Source: Granulicella sp. (GTDB lineage Bacteria; Acidobacteriota; Terriglobia; Terriglobales; Acidobacteriaceae). From it: a DNA stretch of 64,000 bases. The notes beneath the pieces were generated by a model. The model made no database searches, was not told where the DNA came from, and saw only the letters and a program-made list of their open reading frames with translations. Each line of letters opens with the position of its first letter. The first letter of the stretch is position 1. Positions 44,808 to 54,969 of this stretch are shown here, one piece after another. Where the stretch lies: positions 40,393-104,392 of the forward strand of contig JANYLK010000031.1 of the NCBI GenBank assembly GCA_025357875.1, read 5' to 3'. The position numbers and the translations under genes were made by a program.

Positions 44808-45214
44808 AGCAGTATCATCTTGATCCTATCAAACCTAATACATGTCAAGGCATCACCACAAATGCTCGGCCTGCTTCGCACTTTACATTCACTAAAGCGT
44901 TGGCTTCAGATTACTGGAAGTTGCCGTCGAGTCGGAGGCCCATCCCTAACCCTTTTGGTGCATCCATTCAGCCGTTTGCGCATGATAGGATGCGTTATTA
45001 CGTGCGAAACATGAACAATGCAAATGCGGTGTATTGCTTGAAGGAGCCATTTCCCGTGGTCAGACGTGGCGGTATCAAAATTCACGGCGCGACAGAAATT
45101 ATCTTGGATGAGCATCACCGCCTTCGACACTCCATGGAAAGCCAGTGCGGATCAATTGAGCGGAAAGTAGAATAAGCGATTACGCATCGTCTCGGGATTA
45201 GAGTTAATATCGAC
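44808..45214. other. Intergenic stretch, possible coding relic
   Basis: This gap separates two divergently read genes and should hold their promoters. On the plus strand a frame from about 44990 to 45175 (MRYYVRNMNNANAVYCLKEPFPVVRRGGIKIHG..) has protein-like composition but no ribosome site or recognisable family. I list it as a possible relic only. Confidence 0.3.
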
Positions 45215-46765
45215 ATGTCAAACACCAGGACCATTGCCCGAAATACCGGCTGGTACGGCCTCGAAAATGTAATCAGCTCCGTGGTCACGCTGTTTACCTC
45301 GATTGCGATTGCCCGTACGCTGGGTCCATCGAAGATGGGCTACATCATCTATGTAGCGTGGATATCCTCGGTCGTCAGCAGTCTGGGTGGGATCGGTATT
45401 CCATCCACTACGCAGAAATATATGGCCGAATTTATCGGCATGGGAGATCGCGGGACTGCGCGCTACATCTATTTCCAAACCTTGTATCTACAGATTGGCA
45501 TGGCGACCCTTGCCACCGTCGGCCTTCTGTTCTGGGTGCTAGGAGATGCCAACGCCGGTTACAAATTGGCCTCGGCCCTTGTTGTCCTCAGCATATGGCC
45601 CGGGATGGTCAACTCAATCTCTGCTCAGGCCAACGTTGCTACAGAAGAACTCTCGACGAATCTGCCGGCCTCGGTCATTTCGATCCTTGTCTTCTTCGTG
45701 GCAATCCTTGCAACGGTGGTACTTAAATGGGGCGTTATAGGCGTCGGCGCGTCGATCCTTCTGACTCGTCTGGTCGACTTTTTTGTTAGGCTCTTCCCCA
45801 CGTTAAAGCGCATTCTCTCTTGGGAAACGGCTCACGTTCAGCCGGAGGGGTTACGCGCCCGCATGATTTCATTTTCATGCCAAAGTGTCGCCAGCATGGT
45901 CGTCGCAATGATTGTTTGGGACAGGTCTGAGTTCTTCCTACTCAAGCATCTCTCCGCCGACATTCGCCAGGTCGCGTACTACTCGGTTGCCTTCAGCATG
46001 GCCGAACGTCTCCTCATCACATCGTCCGTCTTCGGGTCAGCCAGTGGAGCCACGATCTTCGCCCAGTATGGACGCGACAAGTCCAGACTGCCTGAAATTA
46101 CCGCGTCAACATTTCGATACCTTGCGCTCACCTCGATTCCAGTACACGTGATCTCAGCCTCGCTTGCCCTGCCCGCGTTGCTTCTTCTGTACGGCAATCA
46201 GTACACGGGAGCCGCAGTAGTAGTCACGCTGGCTCCTCTGCTGTGTATGCCTAAGGCCTTCATCGGTCCTGTGCAAAGCCTTCTTCAAAGTGCAGAACGC
46301 CAAAGCTATATCATCGTAGCTACAGTGCTAGCCGGTGTTGTGGATATTGGGATAGCCTGGTACCTCATTCCAATTCACGGCGCAGTAGGAGCATGCATCG
46401 GGAGTGGCGCCGCACAGGTAACGGCTGTCGGAATGATGTGGGCCGTTGGTATTTATCTCTACAAGGTAAAACTCCCTTGGCTGCAGGTCGCGAAAATTAC
46501 ACTAAGCAGCATTCTGGCTTCTGTCACCGCTCATTACATCGCGATTCATTTGCGGCCTCTGTGGGCCATCCTATGTGGGGGAACGGCTTCCCTGATCGTC
46601 CTATTCACCCTCTTCTATCTCATGCGCGTATTGGAACCGGAGGACCGTGCCCGTTTCAGCATTCTGACCGGGATGTTGCCCAAGCCACTCGCCGCGCCTG
46701 CGAATAAGATTGTGTCCTTGCTGATTCACCCAAACCTCGCCGGCGCGACTCCGACCAACGTGTAA
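45215..46765 (+). CDS. Wzx-type polysaccharide flippase
   Basis: A 516-residue polytopic membrane protein with about twelve to fourteen hydrophobic segments. The N-terminus, NTGWYGLENVISSVVTLFTSIAIARTLGPSKMGY, is the standard first-helix region of the MATE/Wzx superfamily (polysaccharide export flippases). The conserved second-half repeats and the GAVGACIGSGAAQVTAVG segment fit too. It would move undecaprenyl-linked repeat units across the inner membrane. With the polymerase at 39117 it points to a Wzx/Wzy-type pathway. Confidence 0.9.
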   Translation: MSNTRTIARNTGWYGLENVISSVVTLFTSIAIARTLGPSKMGYIIYVAWISSVVSSLGGIGIPSTTQKYMAEFIGMGDRGTARYIYFQTLYLQIGMATLATVGLLFWVLGDANAGYKLASALVVLSIWPGMVNSISAQANVATEELSTNLPASVISILVFFVAILATVVLKWGVIGVGASILLTRLVDFFVRLFPTLKRILSWETAHVQPEGLRARMISFSCQSVASMVVAMIVWDRSEFFLLKHLSADIRQVAYYSVAFSMAERLLITSSVFGSASGATIFAQYGRDKSRLPEITASTFRYLALTSIPVHVISASLALPALLLLYGNQYTGAAVVVTLAPLLCMPKAFIGPVQSLLQSAERQSYIIVATVLAGVVDIGIAWYLIPIHGAVGACIGSGAAQVTAVGMMWAVGIYLYKVKLPWLQVAKITLSSILASVTAHYIAIHLRPLWAILCGGTASLIVLFTLFYLMRVLEPEDRARFSILTGMLPKPLAAPANKIVSLLIHPNLAGATPTNV

Positions 46766-46857
46766 GAAAGGGCATCTATGCGAGAGCATGGCTGGGAATA
46801 CGGCGGACTGCGGCACGCAGCGTCCTCCAAACGCCTCCCGTTATTGGGACGGCGGGC

Positions 46858-47736
46858 ATGAAGATCAGTGTCGTCATTCCTGCATTCAACGCAGCTTTAT
46901 TTTTGCCTCGCTGCCTTCAGTCGGTCTCCTGCCAAACACTGCAACCGGCGGAAGTCGTCGTGGTGAATGACGGATCGACCGACGATACGGCGGAGGTGGC
47001 GGAAGCGCTGGGTGCAAAAGTCGTGAGCCGCCCAAATGGCGGTCTCTCCGCCGCGAGAAATACAGGAATACAAAATGCTTCAGGTGATTGGATCGCGTTG
47101 CTGGACGCAGACGACATGTGGGCACCTGACAAACTTCGACGTCAGGCTGATTGCATTCGGCCCGAGACCGTACTCGTTTACACAGGCATTCGCATATTTG
47201 ACGACAACGGCGTTCGTGAAGAACGGCCAGCAATCGATGCAGTTTCGGCGATAAAGATTCTTCGTTACAGCAATCCGATTACTCCGTCCACCGCCCTTGT
47301 CCGACGCGATGCAGTCTCACGGGATGGAGGATTCCGCGAAGATATACGTGCCTGCGAAGATTGGGAGATGTGGGTACGGCTTCAGCGGCTCGGCCAGTTT
47401 GAAGCGATTTCAGATCCTCTAACCGATTATTACGTCTATCCCAATAGCTTGAGCGCAAATCCAGCCAAGATGTTGGAGGCGCTGGATCGCATTATTGAAA
47501 CAACCTTACTTGCAGATCTTCGAGGTTTTCCGCGTTGGTTATGGAGGCATCGTATTCGCGCAACCCAGCTATGCAGCGCTGGGTTGATCGCCCGGGACAA
47601 TGGACTCGACACTGAAGCTCACTATATGTTTCGCTCGCTGCGGACTTGGCCCTCCCCTTTCTGGGAACCACGACGCTTCGCCATGTTTGCCGTTAGCGAA
47701 AAAAGCAGGTTTTCTCGGCGAAGAGCGATTCTATGA
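46858..47736 (+). CDS. GT2 glycosyltransferase
   Basis: A 292-residue cytosolic GT-A enzyme: MKISVVIPAFNAALFLPRCLQSV, VVVNDGSTDDT, RPNGGLSAARNTGIQNASGDWIALLDADDMW. The DADD motif at about residues 81-84 binds the metal and nucleotide sugar. CEDWEMWVRLQRLG supplies the later acidic site. It is the first of four plus-strand genes after the flippase. The sugar is unknown. Confidence 0.92.
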   Translation: MKISVVIPAFNAALFLPRCLQSVSCQTLQPAEVVVVNDGSTDDTAEVAEALGAKVVSRPNGGLSAARNTGIQNASGDWIALLDADDMWAPDKLRRQADCIRPETVLVYTGIRIFDDNGVREERPAIDAVSAIKILRYSNPITPSTALVRRDAVSRDGGFREDIRACEDWEMWVRLQRLGQFEAISDPLTDYYVYPNSLSANPAKMLEALDRIIETTLLADLRGFPRWLWRHRIRATQLCSAGLIARDNGLDTEAHYMFRSLRTWPSPFWEPRRFAMFAVSEKSRFSRRRAIL

Positions 47737-47833
47737 GTCGAATTTTTCAATCACCTCAGGGACGTTGCGGGTTGCGTTGGAGCGATTTGCGTGCAACCAC
47801 ACTGCTGCGACCTAATTTCGGAAAGAGAGCAAG

Positions 47834-48700
47834 ATGACATTGATCCCAGCCCCCGCACCCTGCCCTATGTGTGGCGAATTCAACCCTGTCTATCTGGCCA
47901 GCCGAACAGTATCAACCAAGGAATTTCATCTGGTTCACTGCACTCAATGTGGACAGCACTACTGCGACCCTGCCCCCACGTCAGAGGAGATCAGAGGGTT
48001 CTACCAGGGTGATTATCACGGGGAACTCCGCCAGACTGGTGACACGGAGAGAGTTTTCGGACTGAAATTTTCGCGCTACCGTGACTGGGTCGTCACCTTT
48101 CTGCGCAGCGGACGCAGCATTGACGTGGGCACTGCGACGGGACTGTTCCCTTCACTTTTGAAGGCAGCGGGCTTTGATGCGGAAGGGACGGAATACAATC
48201 GCGCCAGTGCGGAGTGGGGCGCCTCGCACTATGGTATTCGAATCAGGGTTGGCGGATTGGAGCAGATCGCATCGGAATTGAATACCTACGACCTGATTAC
48301 GATGACCGATGTACTTGAACATACGGAACATCCGCTGCATGCGCTTCAGGCAGCCAGCGCGTCGCTTAAACCAAGCGGCTATATGCTGATCACTTTCCCG
48401 GACATCAGCTCCATCGAGTCGAGGTACCAACGCAATCTATCGCGACTGACGCGTCGTGACTGGATCTGGTCATGCTGCCATATTCCGCTTCATGTCTGGG
48501 AGTTCACACCGGCCACCGCTCGAGCTATGTTCGATAAGGCGGGCTTTGGCGTGATCGGATTTCGCCGCTCGCAAGTGGCCACGGAGTCCTTCCCAGGGAT
48601 TGCTGGTTTGCTGACTTGTCCCCTCACCACTCTCAAATTCCCGCTGCTCGCACGCTTGTATGGAACCCAAATGGAATTCATGATAAAGAAGCGTCCCTGA
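47834..48700 (+). CDS. Class I SAM methyltransferase with N-terminal zinc ribbon
   Basis: A 288-residue protein. Cys10/Cys13 (CPMC) and a second pair about 25 residues later (CTQC) form a small zinc ribbon. The SAM domain follows, with SIDVGTATGLFPSLLKAAG and YDLITMTDVLEHTEHPLHAL. This layout is common in methyltransferases of surface-glycan loci that act on lipid- or nucleotide-linked sugars. GAGAG lies six bases before the ATG. Confidence 0.88.
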   Translation: MTLIPAPAPCPMCGEFNPVYLASRTVSTKEFHLVHCTQCGQHYCDPAPTSEEIRGFYQGDYHGELRQTGDTERVFGLKFSRYRDWVVTFLRSGRSIDVGTATGLFPSLLKAAGFDAEGTEYNRASAEWGASHYGIRIRVGGLEQIASELNTYDLITMTDVLEHTEHPLHALQAASASLKPSGYMLITFPDISSIESRYQRNLSRLTRRDWIWSCCHIPLHVWEFTPATARAMFDKAGFGVIGFRRSQVATESFPGIAGLLTCPLTTLKFPLLARLYGTQMEFMIKKRP

Positions 48701-48776
48701 AGTATTCGCCTAGCCGCCTTGCACCCGCGCTCCGTACGTCAGCGCACTTAGCAGTTTTCTAAACCAAGGAAATTAT

Positions 48777-50048
48777 ATGAACAGAAAGCCCCGGATACTG
48801 TTAATCCCGAACGTTGCCTGGTGGATCATCGGCGAGATGGGAAAGCAGATCATTGCGCGATTTGGCGATAAATACGACTTCTATTTTCTGCCTGAAACGC
48901 TCTTGGGATGGCGCCCCGACCTTCTTCAGGCGCTGGTTCCCGCGATCGACGCAATCCACTGTCTCAACGAATCATCTATCGAGTTGTTCCAAGACTTCGA
49001 GCCTGCGGCGCTGCCTCCGATAGCGACATGGATCCACCACGTCACCACATGGTCCCCACATCACCAGATGGCGCTTGATCAGAGCTCAGCTTTAACGGTC
49101 TGCACTAGCGGATGGAAAGAGTATCTCGACGATCGCGCCTCAGGCCGCGTACCAGTCACCATCGTGCCGCACGGCGTAGACGCAAACTTTTTCAAAAAAA
49201 CAAAGGTATCCTCGCAGCAGTTCGGAATTCCCGATGACCGTTTCGTGCTTGGATTTATCGGGACCAAGGGCAGCGATACTGACCGCGGCAGAAAAGGTAC
49301 GGATGTCCTTCTCGAAGTTGTCCGCAAAGCCGCTCTCCGTCTGCCCAACCTACATGTCGTTCTGGGTGGCATTGGATGGGACAAGGAACTAGCAGAATTC
49401 AAAGAGTTGGGTATTTCCGCGAGCGCCACCGGCTACATTCGCAAGTCGGATCTGCCCGCCTTATACTCAGCGCTCGATGTATACCTTCTAACTTCGCGCG
49501 TCGAAGGTGGGCCATGCACCGTATTTGAAGCCATGGCATGCGAGACGGCCGTAGTGTCAACACGAGTGGGCGCAGTGCCCGGACTCATTGTCGACGGGGT
49601 CAACGGCTATAGCTCCGACGTAGATGATAGCGGCTCTCTGCTATCTGCGATCGTTGCACTGAACCAGTCTCAGGAAACGAGGATAGAGATGGGCCGATGC
49701 GCCAGAGAAACGGTATCAAAACTTACGTGGGGAACAGTGTTAAGCCCACTCGAAGACGTGTATGACAAGCTGGTCGAACTTAAGCGCAAGAACGGCTTGC
49801 CGTCTGCAGGCCCAGCATGGATGAATGATTCTCAAGCGCTCCTGCAAGCGAGTTGTGCCGCTGATACGCTAGCCAACGTTATACCACGAGTTCGGAATCG
49901 ATCGATTAGCCCTGCCAAAGGATTTCGAATGCTGCGCGAGATGCTCAACGAGCAGTCAATCGTTGACATCGCAAAAGGCGCGGCAATGTTAAGAGGCTGG
50001 AGCTTCAGTACAACTTTCGTTCTGAACTCGAAGTCTGAATCGCACTGA
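48777..50048 (+). CDS. GT4-type glycosyltransferase
   Basis: A 423-residue GT-B protein. The N-terminal half is atypical (PNVAWWIIGEMGKQIIARFGDKYDFYFLPE), while the C-terminal half has LGFIGTKGSDTDRGRKGTDVLLEV, the SALDVYLLTSRVEGGPCTVFEAMACETAVVSTRVGAVPG donor-site block and the Gly-rich motif, all typical of GT4. AAGGAAA lies eight bases before the ATG. A C-terminal extension of about 80 residues after the GT domain is unusual and of unknown role. Confidence 0.88.
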   Translation: MNRKPRILLIPNVAWWIIGEMGKQIIARFGDKYDFYFLPETLLGWRPDLLQALVPAIDAIHCLNESSIELFQDFEPAALPPIATWIHHVTTWSPHHQMALDQSSALTVCTSGWKEYLDDRASGRVPVTIVPHGVDANFFKKTKVSSQQFGIPDDRFVLGFIGTKGSDTDRGRKGTDVLLEVVRKAALRLPNLHVVLGGIGWDKELAEFKELGISASATGYIRKSDLPALYSALDVYLLTSRVEGGPCTVFEAMACETAVVSTRVGAVPGLIVDGVNGYSSDVDDSGSLLSAIVALNQSQETRIEMGRCARETVSKLTWGTVLSPLEDVYDKLVELKRKNGLPSAGPAWMNDSQALLQASCAADTLANVIPRVRNRSISPAKGFRMLREMLNEQSIVDIAKGAAMLRGWSFSTTFVLNSKSESH

Positions 50049-50127
50049 TACACTCCGCATAATTGCGAATCCCCTACGCGGCGACACTGATTTCTGCGGA
50101 AGCATAAAGTTTGGAGACACCAACTCA

Positions 50128-51012
50128 ATGGCCTCAATTTCTTTCGACCCTTCGCATCCCTCGAACTCCGTTTCAGTGATCATCCCAATTTATAACGGTG
50201 CTAAATTTATCGCGCTAACGCTCGACGCAGTCCTCGCCCAAACCGCTCCACCGACAGAGGTGATCGTCGTCAACGATGGCTCGACTGACAACTCGGCCGC
50301 CATCGTCGAGCAGTACGAAGATCGCGTCACTTTGATAAATGTCAAGAATGGCGGCGCCCCGGCGGCACGGAATATAGGCGCCTCCATGGCAATGGGGAAT
50401 TGGCTCGCGTTCTGCGATGGCGACGACCTGTGGCTTCCGACCAAGTTGGAAAAACAACTCCGGCTCGCGAACGAGTGTCCCGACATCCACTGCGTCATCA
50501 CTGACTATGTCGAATTCACCGACGGCGTGGTCTCCAACCGTAGCCATTTGTCCTACACGCCTGAGAGCTTTTGGGTTCCCGAGCAATACCAGTCGGGATT
50601 TGTCGTTCGGAAGCCGATTACAGGAAAATTAACGACATTCCAGCCAGCCATTACCTCTACGCAGATGGTGAGACGGAATTTCTGTCTGGAGGTGGGCGGG
50701 TTCGATGTCGAGGCTACGAACTCAGCGGAAGACACTTGTTTTCACTTTCGCGTGTTGAGTGTCGTGCCCTTTGGCGTCGTGCCCGAGGTATTGATGCACT
50801 ATCGTCGTCATCCGGATTCGTGGAGCGCCGATTCCCTCAAGCAATTGCGAAATAGTGTCGTCATGTGGGATCAAATCGTCGAGAGGTATCCCCAGGCGCA
50901 ACCTTACCGGGCGGAACTGCTCGACGGGCTTGCCACTTTACGCAAAGAAGTCTGGGACACAGAACGCTATCAAAAGCGACAAAAGATCAAAACGCTCCTC
51001 GGATTCAAGTAA
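50128..51012 (+). CDS. GT2 glycosyltransferase
   Basis: A 294-residue GT-A enzyme with SVIIPIYNGAKFIALTLDAVLAQT, VIVVNDGSTDNS, GAPAARNIGASMAMGNWLAFCDGDDLW; the DGDD motif is the metal site. It resembles the GT2 at 46858 in layout, so the two may have arisen by duplication. GGAGA lies eleven bases before the ATG. It ends two bases from the convergent FkbM gene. Confidence 0.92.
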   Translation: MASISFDPSHPSNSVSVIIPIYNGAKFIALTLDAVLAQTAPPTEVIVVNDGSTDNSAAIVEQYEDRVTLINVKNGGAPAARNIGASMAMGNWLAFCDGDDLWLPTKLEKQLRLANECPDIHCVITDYVEFTDGVVSNRSHLSYTPESFWVPEQYQSGFVVRKPITGKLTTFQPAITSTQMVRRNFCLEVGGFDVEATNSAEDTCFHFRVLSVVPFGVVPEVLMHYRRHPDSWSADSLKQLRNSVVMWDQIVERYPQAQPYRAELLDGLATLRKEVWDTERYQKRQKIKTLLGFK

Positions 51013-51014
51013 CT

Positions 51015-51779
51015 TCAAATGACTTGCGAACGCTGCAAAGTCCCCTCAAACCGGTTGAACAACACATCAAATTCCGGAGACACTTGAAGGTTGCAAAATG
51101 TATTTACCGGATAGAAGCCGATTGGCACAAATTTGCAGCTCCCGTAATAATCCAGCAAAGTTGCCATCGATGGCATGTCCTCATAGAGTTTGACTGCGGG
51201 AAGCTCGCTCTGGAACCCCAAAATGCTATCAACCACACCGGATGCCCCTTTTAGAACGCTTAGATCATGGCCTTGCGTGTCGACTTTCATGAAGATTCGT
51301 GGAGATTCAACCTTCTCGATCAGTTGTGGGAGAACCGCATCGAGGCGTTTGAGCTGAATATTTGCCTGGCCGCGACATGAGGGATCAAGAACATAAGCAT
51401 GCTCGACGTCCTCCCGCAATGTGAGCAGCGAATTAAAATCACCGCTGCTGTGAGTGTTCATCAGCGCGTCGCGATTCTCGTCGCTCAAACCAAACGGATA
51501 GCCCACCCAAAGTGGGTCTTTGCCCATCACCTGACTTAATTTTTTATAGGATGCGGGTACCGGTTCAAAGCTGATGATTCGCCCCTGATATCCGATCTTG
51601 CGCAGTTGTAACGCGTAATTACCAACAAAGGCGCCCACATCCAGCACTACGTTGATCTGCATCTGCGAGAGGTAATCACGTAAGTGACGCTCAAAACTTC
51701 CCGGCGGTGGCTTCTTACTAACGACGACGCCACATGCTTGCGCGCCATTCTTGATTAGATCGAAAAGAATATTTGTCAC
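51015..51779 (-). CDS. FkbM family methyltransferase
   Basis: A 254-residue SAM-dependent O-methyltransferase. It has VVLDVGAFVGNYALQLRKIGYQGRIISFEPVPASYKKL (SAM motif and the FEP motif of FkbM proteins), RLDAVLPQL and MKVDTQGHDLSVLKGA, all family signatures. The start codon is GTG at 51777-51779, with AGGAG upstream. Such enzymes often cap or decorate glycans. It sits directly beside the lyase-like gene on the same strand. Confidence 0.9.
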   Translation of the reverse strand: MTNILFDLIKNGAQACGVVVSKKPPPGSFERHLRDYLSQMQINVVLDVGAFVGNYALQLRKIGYQGRIISFEPVPASYKKLSQVMGKDPLWVGYPFGLSDENRDALMNTHSSGDFNSLLTLREDVEHAYVLDPSCRGQANIQLKRLDAVLPQLIEKVESPRIFMKVDTQGHDLSVLKGASGVVDSILGFQSELPAVKLYEDMPSMATLLDYYGSCKFVPIGFYPVNTFCNLQVSPEFDVLFNRFEGTLQRSQVI

Positions 51780-51813
51780 TTTCAGTTAACTCCTTCTTAG
51801 TCAACAATTGGTT

Positions 51814-54800
51814 TCAGGACGGGTTACTCGGACGGTGGATAGCTCCCGCAGGCTCGTGTCGGCAGATTAGTTTGGGACGTCTGCTGCGCGAAACTCCGAA
51901 CCAGGCACACCCAGCGCATGCTGCCACAAAAAGCGGCAGTCCAACCCGCCGGAGCATGTGCCCTTTGCCCAATAACAGTTGCGAAGCCTGTGCGGGAAAA
52001 GCTTCATGTTCGTCCCGTGCCGACGAAGCAATCACGACCGTTGCGGTCACCGTCACCGCTCCCGTGCCCGCAGCCGCGAAAGTCACCATGCCGCCGGAAT
52101 CTGCAGTGACCGAAGCGGAAGTTCCAGCCCCTGAAACGGTGTAAATCGCATTAGGTGCGAGCCCGGTTATGTAGTGCTTCGTCGCTCCGGATGCCGCATA
52201 CGTGGTTGAAGTAAAAGTATCTGACAGGCTGCGCTTAAACAGGACAATGTTGCTGCCCATTACACCGCCATCGAAATTCGTTCCGGCGCTCGACTGCACA
52301 AGGCCGGTCGCCGAGGCAATACCCCCGGGATCCTTGCCTTCGATCAGGTGCAGCATCCGCGTCATGCTGGCGGTTCCTCCCTTGCTTGTCAGCAGCGACG
52401 TTACCGGCGCGCCCGGCTCATGCTGAGCGTCCAGCGCTGATGCGCTGAGGGATTGGCTGCTCGGCAACAGAACCGTAACATACAACTTCTGACCCTTCGT
52501 TGAGGTCATCGTCGCCTGGTTACCGTTGATCGCCGGCAAGGTTTGCACATCCATGTAGAAATTCTTAAACGATGTCGACGACTTAGTATTTGCCCGGTCG
52601 TAGATGAAAATCTGATCCGGTTTTAGCCATAAAACCTCACGTTGCGAGAGGGTCACATTAGCCGCTGCCGTACACCACTGGCAAGTATTCTGCGAGGTGT
52701 TGTAGGAGCCACTTGCGTCAGTCGCGCCGTAATAGTAATTGCTGCTCGAGGAGTGGGCGAGTACCAGATTGCTCGATATCCCTTGCCCGGAATCGACCAT
52801 ACCGCCCTGAGCGCAGATCCCGCTTGAGAGTCCCGCATTTACGCAGTCAAACGTGGGATCCCACTGATACCCAGGGATGTTCTGATGCTGCGGGGCTTGG
52901 GCAAAGGGATCGTTGTTAGAGCTTCCGCCCAAGGCCGTTGTTAGTGGCTCGCCCTTGCGAAGAAAGTCAAACCTCCCGCAAGAAGGCATGGCATGAGATG
53001 CTACCGCCGTGTTACACCCGAACTGAAATTGAGTAGCTGTCTTGCTCCAATTGTCGCGCCCGTAATATCTGTATAACCCACCTTGACTGCTGAGGTTCTC
53101 AAAGTCCAAAGGGAGAGTTGCCGTGCTGCGGGGGTCGTAAGAGTTCTGTACTGGGTTAGGGCTGCCGACTCCAGAGAAGTCACCATCGTTTTTGCTGGAA
53201 GTCGCAACCATGATGTTGGGAGATAAAAGCGTGATACCACCGCCTCCGAACGGAGCCGAACCCATAAAACGCCCGAAGAAGTTGGCGTAACCGCCATAGA
53301 GCGCGTTGTACTGGTACCACTTCTCGATGCCCAGTCTCCAGGTGTTCCCGTTCTGAGCGTCATAAGGCATCATGGAATTGAATAGAATCCCGGATTGGAT
53401 AAATGTCGCATAGTTCTGATCGTTACCGAACTGTGTATATGCGGCACCATTTGTACTAACGATATTTGGGTATAGCTGGTCTAAAAAACTTATGGCCATT
53501 TTGTCCCAGTAGGAAGACGAAACGAAGCTCGCTTGAATGTCAGTCGCCGGGTTCAGCTTGCCCGCCGTGTAGAGTGCATACACTGAGGGAAACATTATTG
53601 ACATGGAAAGCGCCCCATAGCCTGTGCCTTCGCTGGTAAATCCGCCCGACATATTGCCCGTGCATGGCGTGGTGCCGACAACTATATCCGGGCAGAGAAA
53701 CGGATCGCTCAGGCCGAATGCCGAGTTCACAATATGCTGATCTTCAAAGTTAGCGTATAGCCGGTAGAGCCATCCCTTGACTGCATAGACGCCGTAGGCT
53801 GCTACAGTCTGTGCCGTACCGTCTGAGGCGCAGATGGTTGTTGCCGAGGATGCGCACGATGAGATGACAGGATCGTCTGCCGGGTCGAGCAGCAGACCGA
53901 TGCCGACTAGTGTTTGAAAATGGCCTTCAGCGTAATTATTCGATCCAGACTCCCCCTGCCATACGCCTAGATTGATGATCGATGGCGTGTTGTACGCGCC
54001 TACAGGAATAACGTGCTCTCCGACCCCATCGGTCACGTCCAGCGAATACGCTCCCGTAAGCTGCTTGCCCCAGATATGTCCTACTTTGGCTATAGTGGTT
54101 TTATCCGCCATGGTAAACAAGGCGTAGGCCATATCAATTGCCTGAATTAGAGGAAGAGTGTTTCCTTGGGCGCGATTATTCATAATAAACTGCGACCCGA
54201 CAAACGGAGTATTGGAATTACCGCCTAATCCTGTGTAGCTTCGGGCCACACAGGCTCCGGAACCAGAAGAAGCTGCATAGCAAACTTCGTTCATCTCCCA
54301 CATCGCCAAGTCTCTGGCATGAGCCGCCCATGTCGCCCTGTTTCCCACTATAGGGTCAATCAGAGCCATCAACGCGTACAGAGCAGCGTCAGGCTCAAAC
54401 GGTCCCCCCCCGATAGCGGTGAATTGATTTGAAGCATCAATCCATCCAGAAGCAGGATCAACTGTGCCTATTGGGCCCGGTGTTCCGCAGCCACCGCCAG
54501 TCCAGCAGAAGTGGGTATCATAGTAAGCACGCCTAGCAGCAAAGAACGGTATGACTCCCTGTGTGTACGCGACGTTAGAAGCACCCACCGCGACCTTAGC
54601 CCGCAGTGAGGTTACGTCCGCGGGCACCATGCCAATGCGCGGGTGAGTCCCTGCGGCCTGCAAGTCCGGACGGATCGCCTCAAACGTGACAACTGACGTC
54701 GCGGTCTTCGTGACGTCCGCCGCCATCGTTCCAGTCAAAACACAAGTTCCTGCAGACGTGTTCTTGAGTCCAATCGTGTTACCGGAACCAATCAGTGCTC

Positions 54801-54969
54801 CGCATGTAGAGGACCACTTCACAGTCTTATTGGCGCTCCCTGTCACAACGGCTGTGATGGACTGAATTCCTCCCATAGGAGTTTTAGAGGTGCGCGGAAA
54901 CATATAGATCGCATTTTGAGATAATGCGGGTGTGGCGAGTAGCAACAAGATGACCGGCAGTTTTTTCAT
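51814..54969 (-). CDS. Secreted heparinase/lyase-like protein, short paralogue
   Basis: A 1051-residue exported protein with a signal peptide (MKKLPVILLLLATPALSQ). Residues 18 to about 978 align throughout with residues 25-985 of the giant protein at 30772, with long identical stretches such as QHQNIPGYQW and DPFLCPDIV. It has the same HPRIGMVPADVT start, SEGTGYGAL motif and late IFIYDRA strand region. It lacks all Ig-like and chitobiase-C repeats. The C-terminal 70 residues differ and include one hydrophobic segment (PLFVAACAGCAWFGV) followed by RSRRP, perhaps a membrane tail. Function is inferred: polysaccharide lyase or hydrolase acting on the exported polymer. Confidence 0.8.
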   Translation of the reverse strand: MKKLPVILLLLATPALSQNAIYMFPRTSKTPMGGIQSITAVVTGSANKTVKWSSTCGALIGSGNTIGLKNTSAGTCVLTGTMAADVTKTATSVVTFEAIRPDLQAAGTHPRIGMVPADVTSLRAKVAVGASNVAYTQGVIPFFAARRAYYDTHFCWTGGGCGTPGPIGTVDPASGWIDASNQFTAIGGGPFEPDAALYALMALIDPIVGNRATWAAHARDLAMWEMNEVCYAASSGSGACVARSYTGLGGNSNTPFVGSQFIMNNRAQGNTLPLIQAIDMAYALFTMADKTTIAKVGHIWGKQLTGAYSLDVTDGVGEHVIPVGAYNTPSIINLGVWQGESGSNNYAEGHFQTLVGIGLLLDPADDPVISSCASSATTICASDGTAQTVAAYGVYAVKGWLYRLYANFEDQHIVNSAFGLSDPFLCPDIVVGTTPCTGNMSGGFTSEGTGYGALSMSIMFPSVYALYTAGKLNPATDIQASFVSSSYWDKMAISFLDQLYPNIVSTNGAAYTQFGNDQNYATFIQSGILFNSMMPYDAQNGNTWRLGIEKWYQYNALYGGYANFFGRFMGSAPFGGGGITLLSPNIMVATSSKNDGDFSGVGSPNPVQNSYDPRSTATLPLDFENLSSQGGLYRYYGRDNWSKTATQFQFGCNTAVASHAMPSCGRFDFLRKGEPLTTALGGSSNNDPFAQAPQHQNIPGYQWDPTFDCVNAGLSSGICAQGGMVDSGQGISSNLVLAHSSSSNYYYGATDASGSYNTSQNTCQWCTAAANVTLSQREVLWLKPDQIFIYDRANTKSSTSFKNFYMDVQTLPAINGNQATMTSTKGQKLYVTVLLPSSQSLSASALDAQHEPGAPVTSLLTSKGGTASMTRMLHLIEGKDPGGIASATGLVQSSAGTNFDGGVMGSNIVLFKRSLSDTFTSTTYAASGATKHYITGLAPNAIYTVSGAGTSASVTADSGGMVTFAAAGTGAVTVTATVVIASSARDEHEAFPAQASQLLLGKGHMLRRVGLPLFVAACAGCAWFGVSRSRRPKLICRHEPAGAIHRPSNPS

